Positions 7,500 to 16,930 of a stretch of DNA of 61,689 nt are shown here, in pieces (position 1 is the stretch's first letter; every line of letters starts with the position of its first letter). The notes under the pieces are model-generated. The model ran no database searches. It was not told the origin of the DNA and saw nothing but the letters and a program-made list of their open reading frames with translations. Location of the stretch: contig CALKNK010000003.1 of the NCBI GenBank assembly GCA_938091165.1, positions 1-61,689 on the forward strand. The letters are read 5' to 3'. The position numbers were made by a program, and so were the translations under genes. Source of the stretch: an uncultured Ilumatobacter sp. GTDB lineage: Bacteria; Actinomycetota; Acidimicrobiia; Acidimicrobiales; Ilumatobacteraceae.

Positions 7500-8840
7500 A
7501 TGACGATCACCGAACCCCATCGCCCCATTCGAACCAACCCGATTGCCGCAGTGCGAGACTGGTTGGCAAAGAACTGGGATCCCGACCTCACCGTTGCGCA
7601 ATGGTGGCAGTTGCTGGGTAGTTCAGGGTGGGCAGCACCTGTTCTGCCCGCCGGGGCGTTTGGTCTTGGCCTGTCCCGCGCTGACTCGGTAGCGGTGATG
7701 CGCGAGATAGGAGCGTTCGGTGCACTTGGCCCACCGAGTGGACTGGGGCTCTTGCTTGCAGCCCCGACTATTGCCACACATGGCACACCTGAACAGATTG
7801 ATACCTACATCCGTGACATCGTCACTGGACGGCAGGCCTGGTGTCAGCTCTTCAGCGAGCCCGGTGCCGGATCCGATCTGGCTGGCCTCACGACTCGTGC
7901 TGAGCGCGACGGCGACGAGTGGATCGTCAACGGCCAGAAGGTGTGGACCTCACTAGGGCACACCGCCGACATGGGCATGCTCATTGCTCGGACCAACATG
8001 GACGCGCCGAAGCATCAGGGCATTAGTTGGATGGCCATCGATATGCATCAACCCGGTGTGGAGATCCGCCCGCTCTTCGAAATGACTGGGCACGCCATGT
8101 TCAACGAGGTGTTCCTCACCGATGCTCGCGTCCCGGTCGGTGGGGTGGTCGGTGACGTTAACAATGGCTGGGCTGCGACGAACACGACCTTGCAAGCGGA
8201 GCGGGCCGGGCTTGGAGCCGGTGGTTCCGGAGGCGCAGCCGGGGCGCAACCCGGCACGATTGCCGGGCTGCTCGAGCAGCGTGCAGGAGATTTGGTCCCG
8301 GCGAAGGGCACATCCGGAACAAAGAAGTCAGGTGAAAAGAGGACCGATCGGCGGGCGGTCAATCGTCTGAATCAGACGCTTCTGATCGACTTTGCTAGGA
8401 GCGCAGGCAGGATCGATGATCCAATCGTTCGTCAGGACCTGATGCGGCTTCATTCGCTTAACGTCGTCGGCGGGCTGAATGCTCAGCGACTTAAGGGCAT
8501 GCGGAACGCCGGCAAGGACATTCCCGGCATGGCCAACATTTCGAAGCTGATGATGAGCGACGTCGTCCGGTTGTCGCGCGACCTCGGGCTTGGCATTCTG
8601 GGCGTCGCAGGGACACTCCACGCTTACACATCCGAGCAACGTGACTCTCTCGACGCTGCGACGGGCAATCCACTGCTCGGCATCGTCACTGGTCAGGCTC
8701 TCTATGCCCAGGCCCCACCGATCTACGGCGGCACCGACCAGATCCAAAAAAACATCATCGGTGAGCGAGTCCTCGGGCTGCCCAAGGAGCCAAACAACGA
8801 CAAGGTGCTTCCTTTCTCCGAGCTTCCTAAGAACGTCTGA
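7500..8840 (+). CDS. Acyl-CoA dehydrogenase (FadE-like)
   Basis: A 446-residue FAD enzyme for alpha,beta-dehydrogenation of an acyl-CoA. It shows CQLFSEPGAGSDLAGL, GQKVWTSLGH, the central beta domain with FNEVFLTDARVP, and the C-terminal block IYGGTDQIQKNIIGERVLGLPKEP. The segment is YGGT, not YEGT, so the canonical C-terminal base is missing, as in the enzyme at 1248-2492, with which it shares the ERVLGLP tail. A loop of low complexity and high Gly/Lys content (about residues 240-285) is inserted before the C-terminal helical domain. The start is an ATG at 7500, shortly after an AGAAGGA site. It probably belongs with the DUF1330 gene just upstream. Confidence 0.93.
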   Translation: MTITEPHRPIRTNPIAAVRDWLAKNWDPDLTVAQWWQLLGSSGWAAPVLPAGAFGLGLSRADSVAVMREIGAFGALGPPSGLGLLLAAPTIATHGTPEQIDTYIRDIVTGRQAWCQLFSEPGAGSDLAGLTTRAERDGDEWIVNGQKVWTSLGHTADMGMLIARTNMDAPKHQGISWMAIDMHQPGVEIRPLFEMTGHAMFNEVFLTDARVPVGGVVGDVNNGWAATNTTLQAERAGLGAGGSGGAAGAQPGTIAGLLEQRAGDLVPAKGTSGTKKSGEKRTDRRAVNRLNQTLLIDFARSAGRIDDPIVRQDLMRLHSLNVVGGLNAQRLKGMRNAGKDIPGMANISKLMMSDVVRLSRDLGLGILGVAGTLHAYTSEQRDSLDAATGNPLLGIVTGQALYAQAPPIYGGTDQIQKNIIGERVLGLPKEPNNDKVLPFSELPKNV

Positions 8841-8866
8841 CCACGCAAGACTTGTAGATCCGAGCG

Positions 8867-9382
8867 TCAGCTCCAGTGGTCGTGGCGGACGAGATCGTCG
8901 AGCGAAACGCGTTGCCGCTTCAACGGGCTGTCGGGATGGTTCGCAACCGGGTAGCCCAGTGTGATCACCATTGGCATCATCCAATCGTTCGGCAGGCCGA
9001 CAGCGGCTCGCGCAACATCGGCATGTCCTAGCGTCACTGGACAGCTGCCGATGCCTTCGGCGTGCGCAGCAATCATCATGTTCTGCGCTTGGCGTCCAAC
9101 GTCGAACAGACGGAGCTCGCTGGCAGGCGAGGCAAATCCGATGATTGTCGCTGAGCTCCCAATCCACGATGCAAAGTCGCCGGCGTTAACGAGCGCGTTT
9201 TGAACCGCCTGATCGGTGATCATGATCAGCCGGTTTGCTTCGATGTTCTTGGCGCTGCCTGCCATACGTCCGGCCTGGAGAATCCGCGCCATTGATTCAT
9301 CGGCGATGGGTTCAGCGGTGTACATCCGGAGGTCACGTTTGGACACGATGGCCTCGTAGGGAGTCATGGATTCTGCAGTCAT
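8867..9382 (-). CDS. Nitroreductase-family FMN protein
   Basis: A protein of about 171 residues with the nitroreductase fold: MTPYEAIVSKRDLRMY near the start (the conserved Arg pair contacts FMN phosphate), a central SWIGSSATIIGFASP segment and the late GIGSCPVTLGH motif, which binds the isoalloxazine ring. Such enzymes are homodimers that reduce nitro, quinone or other acceptors with NAD(P)H. The ATG at 9382 is chosen because the longer frame to 9514 has a non-homologous, Arg-rich leader overlapping the divergent gene; an ATG at 9367 is also possible. It is divergent from the SDR-photolyase pair and convergent with the acyl-CoA dehydrogenase. Its substrate is unknown. Confidence 0.85.
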   Translation of the reverse strand: MTAESMTPYEAIVSKRDLRMYTAEPIADESMARILQAGRMAGSAKNIEANRLIMITDQAVQNALVNAGDFASWIGSSATIIGFASPASELRLFDVGRQAQNMMIAAHAEGIGSCPVTLGHADVARAAVGLPNDWMMPMVITLGYPVANHPDSPLKRQRVSLDDLVRHDHWS

Positions 9383-9554
9383 GCACCCAAGTGTTGCACG
9401 ATGTCGTCGAAGCAACGGTTCAGATCTCATTGTGCTGCGGCGTAAGCCGGTGGGCTGGCAATGCCAAGATTTACCAGCTGACACTTGCGGTTCAACATGC
9501 CTGACCGGGCGCACGACCTACCAACCCGAATCAGACCGTGGCAAACTCTCAGCT

Positions 9555-10241
9555 GTGGATTTGCAGCACCCTCTCTTGGGCCAATCGGTGCTCATCGCCG
9601 GCGCCTCCGGCGGACTTGGAACGGCCCTGGCCGTCGAATTGGCCCGGCGCGGAGCCACCCTCACGCTCGCTGCGCGAAACAACGACCGTCTTGCCGCCGT
9701 GCCGGTGGACGCGCAGCGGGTGACACTCGATTTACGCTTGCCGGATGCGTGCGCTGATGCAGTCGAGGCCGCCATTGCTCACGCAGGCCGGCTCGATGTT
9801 GTGATAAACGCCGTCGGAGTGGTGGCGTTCGGGAATGTGGCCGATTTATCAATCGATTCCATGGAGGAGCTGTTCCTGACCAACACCTTCGTGCCAATCA
9901 TGTTGGCCAGTGTCGCGATTGGACGGATCGAACCACGAGGTGCGATTGTCAATGTCTCTGGGGTCATTGCCGAACAGAATCTCCCGGGAATGGCAGCGTA
10001 CGGTGCCTCTAAGGCGGCAGTTCGATCGTTTGATGAGGCTTTTAGTCGCGAGGCGCGACGAACAAAGGTCCGGGTGATAGACGCTCGTCCAGGGCACACG
10101 GAAACCGGTCTTGCCAATCATCCAATCGAAGGGGTATCACCCAAGATGCCTGAAGGGATGCCCCCAGCTCACGTTGCCACCGTAATTTGTGACGCGCTCG
10201 AAGCCGGCGTGAATGAACTACCGAGTAGTGCATTCACGTGA
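9555..10241 (+). CDS. Short-chain dehydrogenase/reductase
   Basis: A protein of about 228 residues with a Rossmann fold. It has the glycine motif GASGGLG close to the N-terminus, the segment VVINAVGV in place of NNAG, a catalytic Ser in NVSGV and the YGASK active-site Tyr-Lys. A GTG at 9555 is taken as the start because the glycine motif then falls at the usual distance; the open frame itself runs back to 9366 with no family sequence. Its stop overlaps the start of the photolyase gene (GTGA), so the two are translationally coupled. This suggests a shared role or a shared light/oxidative-stress promoter, but the substrate is unknown. Confidence 0.83.
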   Translation: MDLQHPLLGQSVLIAGASGGLGTALAVELARRGATLTLAARNNDRLAAVPVDAQRVTLDLRLPDACADAVEAAIAHAGRLDVVINAVGVVAFGNVADLSIDSMEELFLTNTFVPIMLASVAIGRIEPRGAIVNVSGVIAEQNLPGMAAYGASKAAVRSFDEAFSREARRTKVRVIDARPGHTETGLANHPIEGVSPKMPEGMPPAHVATVICDALEAGVNELPSSAFT

Positions 10242-11758
10242 GCGGCCGACTGCCGACGGTCTGGGTGTTCGGCGATCAGTTGCACCGGCGCATCGGGGCC
10301 TTACGCGATCGAGAGGCAGGTGATTGTCGCGTTCTGCTCGTCGAAAGTGAACTGAAAGTCACGTCGAAGCGATGGCATCGGCAGCGCCTACATCTTGTGC
10401 TCTCTGCGATGCGGCACTTCGCACAGGACCTCCGCGATGAGGGGTTCGATGTCGACCTGCGGCGCGCTTCGAGCTTCGTGCAGGGATATCGCGAGCATTG
10501 CGCCGAATTCGAGGTCGATCGGCTAGTTGTGATGGAACCAATGAGCTGGGACGTGACAGCGCTGCTTGGACGCTTAGGGGCAAGCGAACGCGTTGAAACG
10601 CTGCCAAACGACCAGTTCTTCTGTCACTACATTGAGTTCGAAGAGTGGGCTGAAGGTCGCAAACGGCTCAAGATGGAGGATTTCTACCGTTGGCAGCGCG
10701 AGCGGTTCGGGGTCCTTATGGACGGTGTCGCGCCCATCGGCGGAAAGTGGAACTTTGATCACGACAACCGCGAGAGACCTCCGAAAGACGGACGTTCGTG
10801 GCCGGCGATCACTCGCTTCGAATCAGATGATATTGACGCCGAGGTTAGCGATTTCGTTGAATCACTCGGCGATGACGTGTGGGGTAGCGGTGCGGACGGC
10901 ACTTGGCCGGTGACTCGCCAGCAAGCAGTCGTACGGCTGAACGAATTCATAGACACTGGCCTTGCGCCGTTCGGCCCACACGAGGATGCCATGCTCGCTG
11001 ACGAGTGGAAGCTTGCGCACTCGGTGTTGTCGTCATGCATGAATCTTGGACTGCTGCACCCAACCGAGGTGGTTGAGGCCGCTGAGGCGGCGTTCCGCGA
11101 GCGAGACTTGCCGATCAATTCGGTTGAGGGGTTCATTCGGCAAGTGCTGGGGTGGCGCGAGTACGTCTGGTGCGTCTACTGGCGCTGGATGCCCGACTAT
11201 CGGTCTCGCAACTATCTTGAGGCAACTCGACCCGTTCCGCCCGCTTTCAGCGGCCAGGCGACGACCGAGATGGCATGCGTATCCAGTGCTGTCGATCATC
11301 TTGATGCACATGGGTACGCCCATCACATCGAGCGTCTGATGGTGTTCGGTAATCTCGCGCTTACGGCTGGGGTGGAGCCGTGGGCGATGACCGAATGGAT
11401 GTGGGCGAGTTTCGTTGACGGTGCCGAGTGGGTGATGTTGCCGAATGTGATTGGGATGGCACTGTACGCCGATGGCGGACTGATGGCGACAAAGCCCTAT
11501 GCGTCAGGCGGTGCGTACATCAATAAAATGAGCGACTCCTGTAGAGGATGCCGATTCGATCCGAAGCAACGGACAGGCGATGATGCCTGTCCGTTCACAA
11601 CGCTGTACTGGGACTTTCTTGCACGCAATGCGGAGGAGTTTTCGAACAATCACCGGATGGCTCAGCAGCTCGCTGGTTTGCGCCGGTTGAGCGACATCGA
11701 CGCTGTTCGCGACCGCGCCACCGAGGTGCTTGCAGCACTCGACGCAGGCGCGCTGTGA
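10238..11758 (+). CDS. Iron-sulfur bacterial cryptochrome/(6-4) photolyase (PhrB/CryPro class)
   Basis: A 506-residue flavoprotein that should repair UV (6-4) photoproducts in DNA with light, binding FAD and a 6,7-dimethyl-8-ribityllumazine antenna as known for the class. The N-terminal antenna domain opens VWVFGDQLHRRIG, and the helical FAD domain holds GWREYVWCVYWRW and WMPDYR. Four cysteines at 347, 435, 438 and 451 match the [4Fe-4S] ligands of Agrobacterium PhrB (350, 438, 441, 454) with a constant offset of three. The last three fall in SDSCRGCRFD and DACPF. The start is a GTG that overlaps the SDR stop. Confidence in the class is high; repair activity versus photoreceptor use is not decided by sequence. 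Confidence 0.94.
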   Translation: MSGRLPTVWVFGDQLHRRIGALRDREAGDCRVLLVESELKVTSKRWHRQRLHLVLSAMRHFAQDLRDEGFDVDLRRASSFVQGYREHCAEFEVDRLVVMEPMSWDVTALLGRLGASERVETLPNDQFFCHYIEFEEWAEGRKRLKMEDFYRWQRERFGVLMDGVAPIGGKWNFDHDNRERPPKDGRSWPAITRFESDDIDAEVSDFVESLGDDVWGSGADGTWPVTRQQAVVRLNEFIDTGLAPFGPHEDAMLADEWKLAHSVLSSCMNLGLLHPTEVVEAAEAAFRERDLPINSVEGFIRQVLGWREYVWCVYWRWMPDYRSRNYLEATRPVPPAFSGQATTEMACVSSAVDHLDAHGYAHHIERLMVFGNLALTAGVEPWAMTEWMWASFVDGAEWVMLPNVIGMALYADGGLMATKPYASGGAYINKMSDSCRGCRFDPKQRTGDDACPFTTLYWDFLARNAEEFSNNHRMAQQLAGLRRLSDIDAVRDRATEVLAALDAGAL

Positions 11759-11878
11759 CCCCGAGTCACACGCGCCAGAGCAGAAAGCGACCAGCTCCAC
11801 TTTGATACCAACGCCCCGGCAACGCCATCACCGTCAGCCCGTCGCCACCGCATAGACAGAAATATGCATGCGCGGCGG

Positions 11879-13570
11879 TCAAGAACCAGTTGCGATTACT
11901 GAGTCGCGAAGGTCGCGCTTGAGGATTTTGCCACTGGCATTACGCGGTAATGACTCGTGCACGATCGAGACGCGGGTCGGCACCTTGAACTTGGCGAGGT
12001 GCGAACCGATGAACTGTTGCAGCTCACCCACCTCCAGTTTCTGACCTGGTTTGACCATGACGTGGCAGGCCAGTTCCTCACCGAGCCGCTCATCGGGGAC
12101 GCCGTACACCGCTGCTTCGTACACCGCCGGATGTTCGTAGATTGTCGCTTCGACTTCAGCGCAGTAGATGTTCTCGCCACCGCGCAGGATCATGTCCTTC
12201 GCCCGGTCGCTGATGTAGACAAAACCCTCGGCGTCGAGGTGGCCGATGTCGCCCGACCGCAGCCAGCCGTCGACAAGCGTTTCAGCGGTTGCCTCGGGTC
12301 GGTTCCAATAGCCACGAATGAGTGACGGACTGCGGAACCAAATCTCACCTGTTTCACCGAGCGGCAGTTCGTTGCCTTCGGGATCGGTGACCCGGAGATC
12401 CATGATCGGAACGGGCCGACCGGTGGACTTCGGATTGTTGACGAAGTCATCGCCTGCATTTTGGGGTCCGTAGGCATTTGTCTCGGTCATCCCGTAGCCA
12501 AGGCCAGGTCGGCCGCGCTGGAACTCGTCTTCGATGCGCTTGACCAGTTCGGGCGGCATCGGCGCCCCGCCCCCGCCAACCGAACGAAGGCTGGATGTGT
12601 CGCGCTCGGCAAACGTCTCGGCTTCGAGCAGATCCCAGCTCATCGTGGGGACGCCGACGAAGTTGGTGACCCGTTCCTGTTCGATCAATTCGAGTGCACG
12701 ATTCGGTTCCCACTTGTACGTCATAACGAGCTTGGCGCCGCTGACGAACGATCCGAGCATCACCGGTACGAGACCGGTCACATGGAACAGCGGCACGCAC
12801 AGCATGAACGCGGTCTGCGGCGCGCCGCCTTCTTCGACCGAGGCCGGGTCCTCCGGCTCGCGCAGGTTGCCGACCGCTGCGCGTGCGGCGAATGCGAGCA
12901 AAGCACTGAGCACGGCACGATGCGTCGAAACAGCCCCCTTCGGACGTCCCGTGGTACCCGAGGTGTACAGGATTGTCATGTCCTCGTCAGGGCCGATGTC
13001 GACATCGGGCAACGTGGCGCCAGGCGTGAGGAGTTCGTCGAGTGAGAGCACGCCGTCCGGCAGCGCGCCCTCAGGGCGGACGACCACGATGGTCGCATCG
13101 ATCTCGCCCGGCGCAGCAGCCTGCATCCGACCGAGTCGCTCGTCGTCGGCGATCACAACGTTCGAACCGGAGTCCTCAAGAGCAAACACCATTTCTTCGG
13201 TCACCCACCACGCATTCATCGGCACGGCGACGGCGCCGACGGAGGTGATCGCGGCGAACGCGGCGATCCACTCGGGATAGTTGCGCATGGCAATGGCGAC
13301 GCGGTCACCCTTCCCGACACCAAGGTCGTTCACGAGTGCGTGGCTGATCTGGCCGATCATTTCGACGACGCGTGGCATCGCCCAACGCTCGTCTTCGAAG
13401 ATGATGAACTCGTCCGTACGCGCCCCAGCCAGCGCAAACAGCGCCCGAATGTTCGGTGGAGTGCCGGCGAACACTTTGCTTGTGTGGCCGAACACTTCGG
13501 TCTCTTGGATCTCGAACATCGAGCCGGGTGCGCAAACGGCGGCACAGGCGTCCTGGAAAGTCATCGTCAT
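11879..13570 (-). CDS. AMP-dependent acyl-CoA synthetase/ligase (FadD-like)
   Basis: A 563-residue ANL-family enzyme that activates a carboxylic acid with ATP to the acyl-adenylate and then to the CoA thioester. It has the P-loop-like TILYTSGTTGRPKGAVSTH (about residues 199-217), GYGMTETNAYGP (A5 motif), the hinge GWLRSGDIGHLDAEGFVYI and the catalytic C-terminal PRNASGKILKRDLR with the adenylation Lys. Length and motifs match medium- to long-chain or aromatic acid ligases. It lies 160 bases upstream of a monooxygenase gene on the same strand. Two Baeyer-Villiger-type enzymes and a thioesterase nearby suggest degradation of cyclic ketones or sterol-like acids; the true substrate is not known. 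Confidence 0.92.
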   Translation of the reverse strand: MTMTFQDACAAVCAPGSMFEIQETEVFGHTSKVFAGTPPNIRALFALAGARTDEFIIFEDERWAMPRVVEMIGQISHALVNDLGVGKGDRVAIAMRNYPEWIAAFAAITSVGAVAVPMNAWWVTEEMVFALEDSGSNVVIADDERLGRMQAAAPGEIDATIVVVRPEGALPDGVLSLDELLTPGATLPDVDIGPDEDMTILYTSGTTGRPKGAVSTHRAVLSALLAFAARAAVGNLREPEDPASVEEGGAPQTAFMLCVPLFHVTGLVPVMLGSFVSGAKLVMTYKWEPNRALELIEQERVTNFVGVPTMSWDLLEAETFAERDTSSLRSVGGGGAPMPPELVKRIEDEFQRGRPGLGYGMTETNAYGPQNAGDDFVNNPKSTGRPVPIMDLRVTDPEGNELPLGETGEIWFRSPSLIRGYWNRPEATAETLVDGWLRSGDIGHLDAEGFVYISDRAKDMILRGGENIYCAEVEATIYEHPAVYEAAVYGVPDERLGEELACHVMVKPGQKLEVGELQQFIGSHLAKFKVPTRVSIVHESLPRNASGKILKRDLRDSVIATGS

Positions 13571-13732
13571 AAGGACGACATGGTGCCAGGCACGCCTTCG
13601 TCCGGGCGAACTCCACTTGCAGGTCGATCCGAAGGCCCGCCGCCTTGGGCCCTCGTGCGGTGCAGTGATTCCGCTCGGAGGGAAGCGTTGAGGAGTGTGA
13701 TCAACCCAGGTGAGGGCGCGACGGCGACCTGG

Positions 13733-15601
13733 TCACGAGGTGATCAAGTAGTGGCTGAGGTCGGGATCGTGGGTCATCGACCAGTAATCGACGAGTCGCC
13801 ACGGCATGATCACCACGACCCTGCCGGCATCGTTGCGATACCAGTTGCGGAGCCCGTCGGTGCTCCAGATCAGATGCTCATGTTCTGCGTCGAAGGCATC
13901 GTTGTAGTCGACCATCGGTTGCTCGCGGACCTCGATAGTCCGTCCGTCCGCCGCAGCCATTGCCGCAACACATGCGCTGATGTGGCGGGCATGACACTCG
14001 GCTTGGAAGATCGCACTGCCGCCGTGTCCGAGACCGGTGGTGGGGCCCTGCATGATGAAGAAGTTTGGGAAATCGGCCACGGTGATACCGAGATAGGCCA
14101 TCGGATCATCGTCGGCCCACAGGTCTGCCAGGTTGACGCCACCGCGCCCGCGGAGGCCCAGCCGGCTGGCACCTTGAAACACTTCGAAGCCGTTCGCAAG
14201 CACGACGATGTCATGCTCGCGATGCTGCCCGGCGGCGACGACACCGGTCGCGTCGACGTGATCGGCCGAATCGACAACGAGTTCGACATTCGGCTTGCGG
14301 ACGGTCGCGAACCAGCCATTGTCGAGCAGGATGCGCTTGCCGTAGGGCGGGTAACTCGGCATGCACTTCTCGACTAGGTCGGCGCGACCATCAAGCTCAG
14401 CCAGCAGATGCTCCGCCATCTGCTGGCGGTGTCGTTCATTGGCCCGGTTGATGGAGTGCGGGTGCTTCCAATCTGGGTCTTTCCGCAGGAGCGGGAGGAG
14501 ACCGTCGCCGTACCGCCACAGCATGACGAAGCGGAACCACGCCGCATAGAACGGCAAGTGCTCGAACAGCCACTGCGAGCCTTCGGGAATTGGTTCGTGA
14601 TAGCGGGGGATCGGTCGAGCCCACTGGGCTGTGCGCTGATACACGGTGAGTTCGGCGACCTCGTCCGCGACCGCCGGGACGATCTGCATCGATGACGCAC
14701 CCGTCCCGATCACGGCGACACGTTTCCCTGTGAGATCGAGGCCATCAGGCCAATGCGACGAATGGAAACAGAGGCCCTCGAAGCTGTCGGTGCCAGGCAC
14801 AGGTGGGGGCTTGGGTACGTTGAGCTGGCCAATTGCGCTGATCAGCACCTGGTACGACCGCGACTCGCTGCCGTTCAGAGTCTCAAGTTCAACGCGCCAC
14901 TCTTGAGCGTCGTCGTCCCACTGCGCGCTGGTGAGACCAGTCTCGAACTGCACGTGGCGCGTCACATCACAGTCGTCGGCCGTCTGCTGCAGGTACGCCT
15001 CGAGGTCCGCCTGCGGCGAGAAGAAACGCGACCAGCGGTGCGGTCGGGCGAACGAGAACGAGTACGCGTGATTTGGGGTGTCGACACCAGCGCCGGGGTA
15101 GCGGTTGTCGCGCCAGACCCCCCCGACGCTGGGGCCACGTTCGACGATGTCGTAGTCGAGCCCCATTCGATCAAGCCGCGCACCCATGATGATGCCGCTC
15201 GCTCCGGCGCCGACAACGAGAACACTGGGCCGGGCCGCGCCCTCGGGCCAGTTGATGTCGCGCGACACGAATCCCATTTCCTCGCGCATCATCGGGGCGT
15301 ACTCGGGGGTGACGAGCTCGCCGAGGCAGGCGCTCATCATCTCGACCATCAACTCGTCACCGGGGTCGGAGATCACTGGCGTTGTGCCGTGCTCGGCGAT
15401 CGCTGCCTCCCAGATCTCTTCGGCGATCTCGTCGGAAAACCCAGCGTCTTCGGGTGCGATAAGGCGAACGTCGCGTTGCGGCAAGTAAGGCTCCGCGAGC
15501 CACTTACGGTCTCCGGTGATCTGAAAAAGACACATCACCAGAACTCGCAGGTCGGCGTCACGCACGGCAGCACCAATCTTGTTCTCGTTGGCTTCGATCA
15601 T
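13733..15601 (-). CDS. Flavin-containing monooxygenase, Baeyer-Villiger type
   Basis: A 622-residue class B flavoprotein. It has an N-terminal helical extension of about 110 residues, then an FAD-binding VVGAGASGIIMGARL. The Baeyer-Villiger fingerprint is FEGLCFHSSHWPDGL, matching FxGxxxHxxxW(P/D). The NADPH-binding VIGTGASSMQIVPAV follows. Such enzymes insert oxygen next to a ketone to give an ester or lactone, or oxidise a soft heteroatom. The ATG at 15601 is preferred; the frame continues to 15727 but that part is Arg-rich and overlaps the divergent thioesterase. The N-terminal extension is typical of a long subgroup in actinobacteria. It shares a strand with the acyl-CoA ligase. A second, divergent paralogue is at 21952-23757. 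Confidence 0.92.
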   Translation of the reverse strand: MIEANENKIGAAVRDADLRVLVMCLFQITGDRKWLAEPYLPQRDVRLIAPEDAGFSDEIAEEIWEAAIAEHGTTPVISDPGDELMVEMMSACLGELVTPEYAPMMREEMGFVSRDINWPEGAARPSVLVVGAGASGIIMGARLDRMGLDYDIVERGPSVGGVWRDNRYPGAGVDTPNHAYSFSFARPHRWSRFFSPQADLEAYLQQTADDCDVTRHVQFETGLTSAQWDDDAQEWRVELETLNGSESRSYQVLISAIGQLNVPKPPPVPGTDSFEGLCFHSSHWPDGLDLTGKRVAVIGTGASSMQIVPAVADEVAELTVYQRTAQWARPIPRYHEPIPEGSQWLFEHLPFYAAWFRFVMLWRYGDGLLPLLRKDPDWKHPHSINRANERHRQQMAEHLLAELDGRADLVEKCMPSYPPYGKRILLDNGWFATVRKPNVELVVDSADHVDATGVVAAGQHREHDIVVLANGFEVFQGASRLGLRGRGGVNLADLWADDDPMAYLGITVADFPNFFIMQGPTTGLGHGGSAIFQAECHARHISACVAAMAAADGRTIEVREQPMVDYNDAFDAEHEHLIWSTDGLRNWYRNDAGRVVVIMPWRLVDYWSMTHDPDLSHYLITS

Positions 15602-15682
15602 CGTAAACAGCCTGGCCGAGCTGCGCGTCGCGCAACGAGTCCGGTCCGGGCCAGATTCAGTCGCCGGGCTAGCTTGCCGACG

Positions 15683-16486
15683 ATGAGTGGGATGTCGACG
15701 GCGGAGTTTCTCGGAATGGTGGACCACGGAGACGGCCAGTGGGCGGTGCCGATCACCGACCGTGCGGTCGGTGGCGGGCGCGGCTCACTGTTCGGTGGCA
15801 TTGGACTTGCAGTCGGTGTCGCGGCCATGGAAATCGAGACCGGCCAGCCCGCAGTCTGGGCGACAGCGCAATACATCGCCACGATGTACAACCCGTCGGA
15901 GATGCGGCTCAACGTAACGAAGCCTGCCGTCGGGCGCACCGTGACGCAATGCCGCGTGCACGGCACGTTCGAAGGCGACGATGTGGTGACCGTGCTCGGG
16001 GCAACGGGACAACGACCCGAACAATTGCGTGGTGTCTGGGAGCAGTACCCCGATCCAATGGCGCCATCAGGGTCGGTCGATCCCGAGCGCGAGTTCGACT
16101 ACCCGTCGCTGCACGACCACGTCGAGGTCAAGATGGCTCGCGGCATGTTCGGCTTCTCTGGCGCCGGGGAGCCGACCGGTGACCACCGATCGCTGGTCTG
16201 GGTCCGCATGCCCGAGGTCCGCGTCGATGCAGCGGCGCTGGCGATCATCGCCGACTACAGCCCGTCGGTCATCGGCAACGCCGCCGGCCGGGTGACCAAC
16301 CTGTCGAGTCTGGACAACACGATCCGATTTGCCGATCCGGCCCCGGACGACACCGACTGGGTGCTGTGCGACAACCGCGTTGAGTTCATGGGGAACGGAT
16401 TCGCACACAGCAGCTGTCTGATGTGGAGCGAACGTGGCCAGCTGCTCGCCACGGCCAGTCAGTCGATGACAATCGTGCCGGTCTGA
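15683..16486 (+). CDS. Acyl-CoA thioesterase family protein (double hot-dog)
   Basis: A 267-residue protein with two hot-dog repeats, as in TesB-like and actinobacterial thioesterases that split acyl-CoA to the free acid. The first repeat has GRGSLFGGIGLAVGVAAM, in the place of the usual LFGGxxxAQAL, and ATAQYIATMYNPSEMRLNV. The second has SLDNTIRFADP followed by GNGFAHSSCLMWSERGQLLATASQSM, the typical C-terminal strand. The ATG at 15683 (or 15692) is chosen from homologous length; a longer frame reaching back to 14753 is only the antisense of the monooxygenase gene. It is divergent from that gene with an 81-base gap, which would hold both promoters. Confidence 0.85.
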   Translation: MSGMSTAEFLGMVDHGDGQWAVPITDRAVGGGRGSLFGGIGLAVGVAAMEIETGQPAVWATAQYIATMYNPSEMRLNVTKPAVGRTVTQCRVHGTFEGDDVVTVLGATGQRPEQLRGVWEQYPDPMAPSGSVDPEREFDYPSLHDHVEVKMARGMFGFSGAGEPTGDHRSLVWVRMPEVRVDAAALAIIADYSPSVIGNAAGRVTNLSSLDNTIRFADPAPDDTDWVLCDNRVEFMGNGFAHSSCLMWSERGQLLATASQSMTIVPV

Positions 16487-16516
16487 CGGCTGACGGCCTC
16501 GTCGAGGCTTGGTCAG

Positions 16517-16930
16517 TCAGACCGCGCGATCGCGCATCCGCGTACCGACTCCGGCAGTGATGAAGACGACGGTGGTCGATCCGTCGACGACGTCGGCGGT
16601 GTGCCACACGCCGGGGCCATTGACGACTGCTTGACCGGCCGAGATGGTCGCCGTGTTGATCGTCCCGTCGATCGCCTCCTGCGTGAGGGCCACCGACCCA
16701 TTGATGCAGAGCACCAGTTCACTACCGTTGGGGTGCATCTCCCAGGTGTCCCACGACTCGGTGAAGGTGTGCATCGAAACGAGCCGGCCTTCGAAGCCGT
16801 CGTCGCCGTGCGCCTGTTCGTACTCGGCGTACCACTCCATGTCGCCGGTATGGGTTGGGAGGGGCAGGGTTGCGGCGCCGAGTCCGAGGTGGACGAAGTT
16901 GCCAGAAGAGAAGTCGATCACGTCGCTCAT
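16517..16930 (-). CDS. Cupin-domain protein
   Basis: A 137-residue single-cupin protein. The first cupin motif is degenerate: HTFTESWDTWEMHPNGSELVLCINGSV has one His and one Glu at the expected metal positions. The second motif GPGVWHTADVVDG keeps its His. It starts at the ATG at 16930, after which comes SDVIDFSSGNFVHLGLG. Such proteins bind metal or small ligands, and an enzymatic role is not assured. It is divergent from the MFS transporter gene and convergent with the thioesterase gene. Confidence 0.8.
   Translation of the reverse strand: MSDVIDFSSGNFVHLGLGAATLPLPTHTGDMEWYAEYEQAHGDDGFEGRLVSMHTFTESWDTWEMHPNGSELVLCINGSVALTQEAIDGTINTATISAGQAVVNGPGVWHTADVVDGSTTVVFITAGVGTRMRDRAV

Noticed and set aside
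8328..9167. A 279-codon minus-strand frame across the end of an acyl-CoA dehydrogenase gene and into the nitroreductase gene
   Set aside because: It is Arg- and Cys-rich, has no known domain, and conflicts with two well-supported genes.
14753..15682. A long plus-strand open frame preceding the thioesterase
   Set aside because: It is antisense to the monooxygenase gene and has no family sequence; homology to thioesterases begins only at 15683.
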